Positions 59,892 to 64,000 of a DNA stretch of 64,000 bases are shown here, in pieces. Position numbers and translations under genes: made by a program. The stretch's first letter is position 1; each line of letters starts with the position of its first letter. Below the pieces are notes generated by a model. The model had not been told where the DNA came from, did no database searches, and saw nothing but the letters and a program-made list of their open reading frames with translations. This stretch comes from Cynocephalus volans (Eukaryota; Chordata; Mammalia; Dermoptera; Cynocephalidae): assembly GCF_027409185.1 (NCBI RefSeq), contig NC_084472.1:90784427-90848426 (forward strand), given 5' to 3'.

Positions 59892-62715
59892 CGTCTGGGA
59901 GTGGAATGGTTACATCATAGGATAAGTGTAGCTTTATATTTTTTAGAAAATAACAGTTTCTAAAAGGTTTGAAAATTCATTATACTATTTTATCTCCCAC
60001 CGGCAATGTATGAGGCTTTTAGTTACTTCAGGTCCTGCCAAAATTTGGAATTATCAGTCTATTTAATTTACTTTTAGTCAATTAGTCGGGGTATAAATGA
60101 GTATCCTATTATGGTTTTAATTTTTAATTTCCTGGTGACTAATTATGTTAAACTCCAATTCATGTGCTTATTGGCCATTCATGTGTCTTCTCTTGTGAAG
60201 AATTTGCTCAAATCTTTTCATCTGTTTTTAAAAATTTGTCTTATTATTGATTTATAAACATTCTTTGGAAATGAATCCTTTGTCAGTTGTAAATATTGAA
60301 AAAACTTTTTTTCTCACACTCTGTAACTCACATTTTCACTTTTTAACAGTGTATTTTGATGATCAGAATTTTTACATTTTTATTAAATCCGATGTATCAG
60401 TTTTTTTAATAGTAATTTTATTTCTCTGCCTGTCCCAAGTCATAAAATTTTCTTCTAGAAGATTTATAGTTTTATCTTCTAAAATGAGGAATGTGATCGA
60501 TGTCATCTTTCTTTTTTGAGTGCTGTGAAGTAGTAGTCAATATTTTCCCCCATTTTTCCAATTGTTCAAGCAACAGTTATTCAAAAGATTTTCATTTGCC
60601 CACTGAATTGCACTGGGGTTGGTGTTGAATGGTCTGTATGTGTAAGCATATATTTCTGGATCCTTCATTCTTGTCTATTGAAAGATTTGTTTGTCTTTAT
60701 GGCAACACCACACTATCTTAATTTTGTAGCATTATAGTAAGTCTTGAAATCAAATACTGCTTTTTCTCTTAATTTTTTCTTCTTTTCAAAAATTGTCTGG
60801 CTGTACAAAGTCCTTTAAATTTCTATATAAATTTTAAAATCAGCTTGTCAAGTTTTACAAAAATCTAGGATTTTATTGTGATTTCTCTAAATCTGCAGAT
60901 AAGGTTGGGAATAATTAACATTTTAACAATCGTGAGTTCTCTGAACCATAAACATGGTACAGCTTTCCATTTTTACACCTTCTCTAGTTTCTCTCAGCAA
61001 TATTTTTGTAGTCTTTAGTGTAGAGATCTTTCATATCTTTCTTTATATTTATTTCTATGTAATAGATGTTTTAAGATGTTACTAAACCTGCTATTATTTT
61101 ATTTTCTAGCTGTTTATTGCTAATGTACAGATGGACTTTTGTATGGTGCTGTGACCCTGCTAAATTCACTTATTATTTTTCGTAGTTTGTGGAACCCTTT
61201 GCAATTTTTACATATTTAGTCATGGAGAGTTGTCAAATTGACAATTTTACTCCTTTCTTGTTTTTTAATCTTTATGACCTTTCTTTCTTTTCTTCTTTTC
61301 TTTTCTTTTTTCTTATTACACTGTTAAGGACCTCTCGTACATGCTGAATAGAAGTTGTTAAAGTATTTTTGCCTTGTTTCTGATGTTGTGAGAAGACCAA
61401 GGATGGGATATTTAATATCTTGGTAATGGTGATGTTAGACGTAAGCCTTTCATAGGTGCCTTTTCCCAAATTTAAGAAGTCCTCTTTTATTCCTACTTTG
61501 TTGCAATGTTGGTTTATTGTTGTTTTTAAAATCCTGATTAGGAGTTGAATTTTGTTAAATGCTTTTTCTGCATATACTCAGATAATCATATGATTTCTTT
61601 CTTTACTCTGTTAATTTGGTAAATTATACTGATTTTCAAGTATTAAATACTGGGGGAAAGCCTACTTATCCATAATTTATTATCATCTTTATATATTACT
61701 GGATTTTATTTGTTAACATTATATTGAGGATTTTTAAATCTATGCTCATGAAGAACATTGGTCTTTAATTTTTTTTGTAATGTCTTTGACGTTTTGATCT
61801 CAGGATTATGTTGGTCTCATAAGTTGTTTGTGTTTTCTCTTCAATTTATGAAAGAGTTTATTGAATTTTAATATTTTTCTTTCTTAAATATTGCATGGAA
61901 TTTACTACTGAAGACATTTGGGCTTGAAATTTCTTTTGAGGATGTTTGTATTTCTTTAACAAATATAGGGTTATTCAGAATTTCTATATTTTCTTGTATC
62001 AATTTCACAAAATTGTGTTTTAAAGGAAATTGTCTATTTTATTTAATTTGTTCAATTTATGGGTAAAAAGTTTTTCTAATTCCTTTATTATCATTTAATG
62101 TCTGAAGAATCTGCAGTGATATCTCCTGTTTTTTCCCTAATATTAGTAATTTATTTCTCAACAAGTCTTGCTAGAAGTATATCACTTTTATTAATCTTTT
62201 CAAATAAATTTTGACTTTATTTACTCTTTTGTTCATCTGTTTTATACTATTGACTTCTGACTTTATATTAGCATTTTCTTCCTTTTACTTATATTTAGTT
62301 TAGTTGTTCCTTCTTGTTTAACTTGTTTTATGTTGATAGTTTAGATCATTAATTTTTCCCCAATGTATGCTTTAGAGCCACACATTTCCCTATCAGCACG
62401 GCTCTCACAAATTTTCATATGCTTTGTTATGATTATAATTTAGTACAAAGTATTTTCCAATTTCCCTTGGGATGTTTTCCCTTTAATTCATGGGTTATGT
62501 AGAAGTATGTACTTTAATTTTCAAGTATTTAGTGATTTTTCTAGTTACAATTTTAGTATTGATTTAGATTCTCATGTGTTCTAAAAACATACCTTATATG
62601 ATTTTAGTCTTTAAAATTTATTGAAATTTATTTTATGATCCAGCATATGTTCAATCTTGGTAAATGTTCCTTGTACATTTAAAATTGATACTTCTCTATA
62701 TTGCTAACATTTTTG

Positions 62716-62955
62716 CTCACTAACAATTTTTAAGTTTATATTTTATTTTATTGAAACGTATCGGTCATACACATTTATGGGACAAAATTGTATACAAATA
62801 CATGTATAAAATGTGTTGTGATCAAATCAGAGTGGTTAGCAAGTTCATCATTGCACAAATTTATCATTTCTTTTCAGTGAGAACATTTAAACTTCTTTTA
62901 GCCATTTTACAATATGCAATAAATTATTGTTAATTAGAGATGTGTAAGAGATGGC
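62716..62955 (-). mobile_element. Younger L1 3' UTR tail nested in the old L1
   Basis: 'ttttattgaaacgtatcggtcatacacatttatgggacaaaattg' and 'gatcaaatcagagtggttagcaag' mark an L1 3' UTR on the minus strand. The older L1 ORF2 resumes at about 62960 with 'actgtagatttttctatctagctctgtcaatttttg'. Confidence 0.78.
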
Positions 62956-63240
62956 TATTAAAATATACCACTATAACTGTAGATTTTTCTATCTAGCTCT
63001 GTCAATTTTTGTTACTATATTATTCTTCACTGCAGATAAATCAGGAATTTTGTGTGATGAATTGATGCTTGTAAAATTATGTGTCTCTCTTTATCTTTTT
63101 AAATACCTCTTGTGAATAATACTTTGATGATGTAGCAATACTGTGTATCTTGTGTTTGCATTGTGTATTTTTTCCGTTCTTTTACTTTCTACCTATATGT
63201 ATATTTATAGTTAATGTATTGTCCTATTTAATTGAACTTA

Positions 63241-63605
63241 CTTTTTTATTTTTTACTTTAACATTTAATTGTACATATTTGTAGGGTAAAGTGTGTTGTT
63301 TCAATACATGCATATACTGCACAATGATTCACTAAGGGTAGATAACACAGCTTTGTACCCCTTAATCTACCACTTCTCCTCCCCCATGCCCTCTTCTCCT
63401 CCCAACTTCTGGTAACCATTATTCTATTCTCTACTTCTATGAGAACCACTTGTTCACTTATTTATTTTTAGAGACCACACATGAGTGGGATTATATGGTA
63501 TTTGTCTTTCTGTGTCTGGCTTCACTTAACATGATGGTCTCTAGTGCTGTCCATGTTGCTGCAAATGACAGGATTTTATTTTATTTTATAGCTGAATAGT
63601 ATTCC

Positions 63606-63638
<33 letters not shown>

Positions 63639-64000
63639 ACACACACTATAGTTTTTATATCCATTCAGCCATTGACGGACATTTAGGTTTATTCCACCTC
63701 TTGGCTATTGTGAATAGTGCTTCATTGAACATGGGAGTGCAGGTCTGCCTTTGATATACTGATTTCATTTCCTTTGGGTATACACCCAGTAGTGGAATAG
63801 CTGGGTCATGAGGTTGTTCTGTTTTTAGTTCTCTGAGGAACCTCCATACTGTTTTCCACAGTGGCTGTACCAATTTACACTCTCACCAGCAATGTAAGAG
63901 AGTTCCTATTTCTCCGTATCCTCACCAACATTTGTTATTTTTTTATCTTGTCAGTAGTAGCCAATCTAACTGGGATGAGATAATACCTCATTGTGGTTTT
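63241..64000 (-). mobile_element. L1 3' UTR and ORF2 C-terminus, runs off the window
   Basis: A T-rich stretch at 63241-63258 is the poly(A) tail. 'taccccttaatctaccacttctcc' lies in the 3' UTR. On the minus strand 63655-63873 translates as the conserved end of L1 ORF2p, with [32 protein letters not shown] and ALFTIAKRWNKPKCPS motifs. A premature TAA follows MAEWI at 63655. Upstream, [16 protein letters not shown] text at 63960-64000 is in keeping. The 5' part lies beyond 64000. A GT/AC microsatellite (63609-63649) sits just after the stop. Confidence 0.9.
63609..63649. repeat. (GT)n(AC)n palindromic microsatellite
   Basis: About 14 GT units are followed by ACACACACAC. It arose inside the L1 'ccattgtgtg' segment. 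Confidence 0.95.

Larger units (their letters stand above)
59020..63240 (-). mobile_element. Old L1 (L1M), 3' two thirds of ORF2, interrupted
   Basis: The plus strand is the reverse complement of an L1 from its 3' end inward. 'gttctgacaaatatatgcacccatgtaacc' is at 59101, 'agaatcatatagcatgc' near 59286 and 'atttgggttgattacat' near 59459. 'cttattggccattcatgtgtcttc' follows near 60168, 'catggtacagctttccattt' near 60953, 'aaatgctttttctgcata' near 61556 and 'gtatattcttcactgc'-like text near 63020. ORF2 is shattered by stops and indels. A Tigger-type element (59562-59891) and a younger L1 tail (62716-62955) interrupt it, and another L1 adjoins at 63241. Confidence 0.85.

Overview
This is eukaryotic, non-coding nuclear DNA from a placental mammal. 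It is AT-rich and dense in decayed interspersed repeats: MIR, L2, L1, HAL1, MaLR and ERV1 LTRs, Tigger, mariner and hAT elements. I see no convincing host protein-coding exon. The best taxonomic clue is a tRNA-derived SINE at 8989-9169. It has a perfect B box, and its body reads like the CYN-SINE family of colugos (Dermoptera). No Alu/7SL SINE is present. My best guess is therefore a colugo such as Galeopterus. The SINE match is from memory and not from a search.

Layout. 1-9.9 kb is intergenic, with two short mariner-type MITEs, an old L1, a MaLR fragment, an L1 3' end and the SINE. 9.92-11.32 kb is a complete 1.4-kb retroposed insertion with 16-bp target-site duplications. It has an L1-5'UTR-like start, a ~104-bp tandem repeat module, a C/T-rich segment and an A-rich tail. 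11.3-14.6 kb is repeat-poor and may hold conserved regulatory sequence. 14.6-39.7 kb is a mosaic of L2 and MIR fragments, ERV1 and MaLR LTRs, two MER20s, a MER5A-like element, a Tigger MITE and a long (CA)n array. 39.7-42.9 kb is mostly unassigned. 43.1-45.5 kb is another repeat-poor block that looks like a candidate regulatory region. 45.53-45.96 kb is an unrecognised LTR-like element with internal 29-bp repeats. 46.56-47.85 kb is a dead mariner, followed by an L1 tail, a Tigger-like transposase relic, an ERV1 LTR and a HAL1 split by a MER2. A processed pseudogene of CCDC59 lies at about 55.99-56.98 kb, and a textbook solo LTR with a CCAT duplication at 57.34-57.77 kb. The last 5 kb is an old minus-strand L1 interrupted by a Tigger-type element and a younger L1 tail. 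Another L1 abuts it and runs off the right edge.

No genes act together here. The content is mostly a layered insertion history, and several nestings give relative ages. The items most likely to be new are the composite retroelement at 9.9-11.3 kb, the mariner/MITE family, the LTR-like element at 45.5 kb and the two repeat-poor blocks. Repeat family names come from memory of consensus sequences; boundaries without duplications are approximate.
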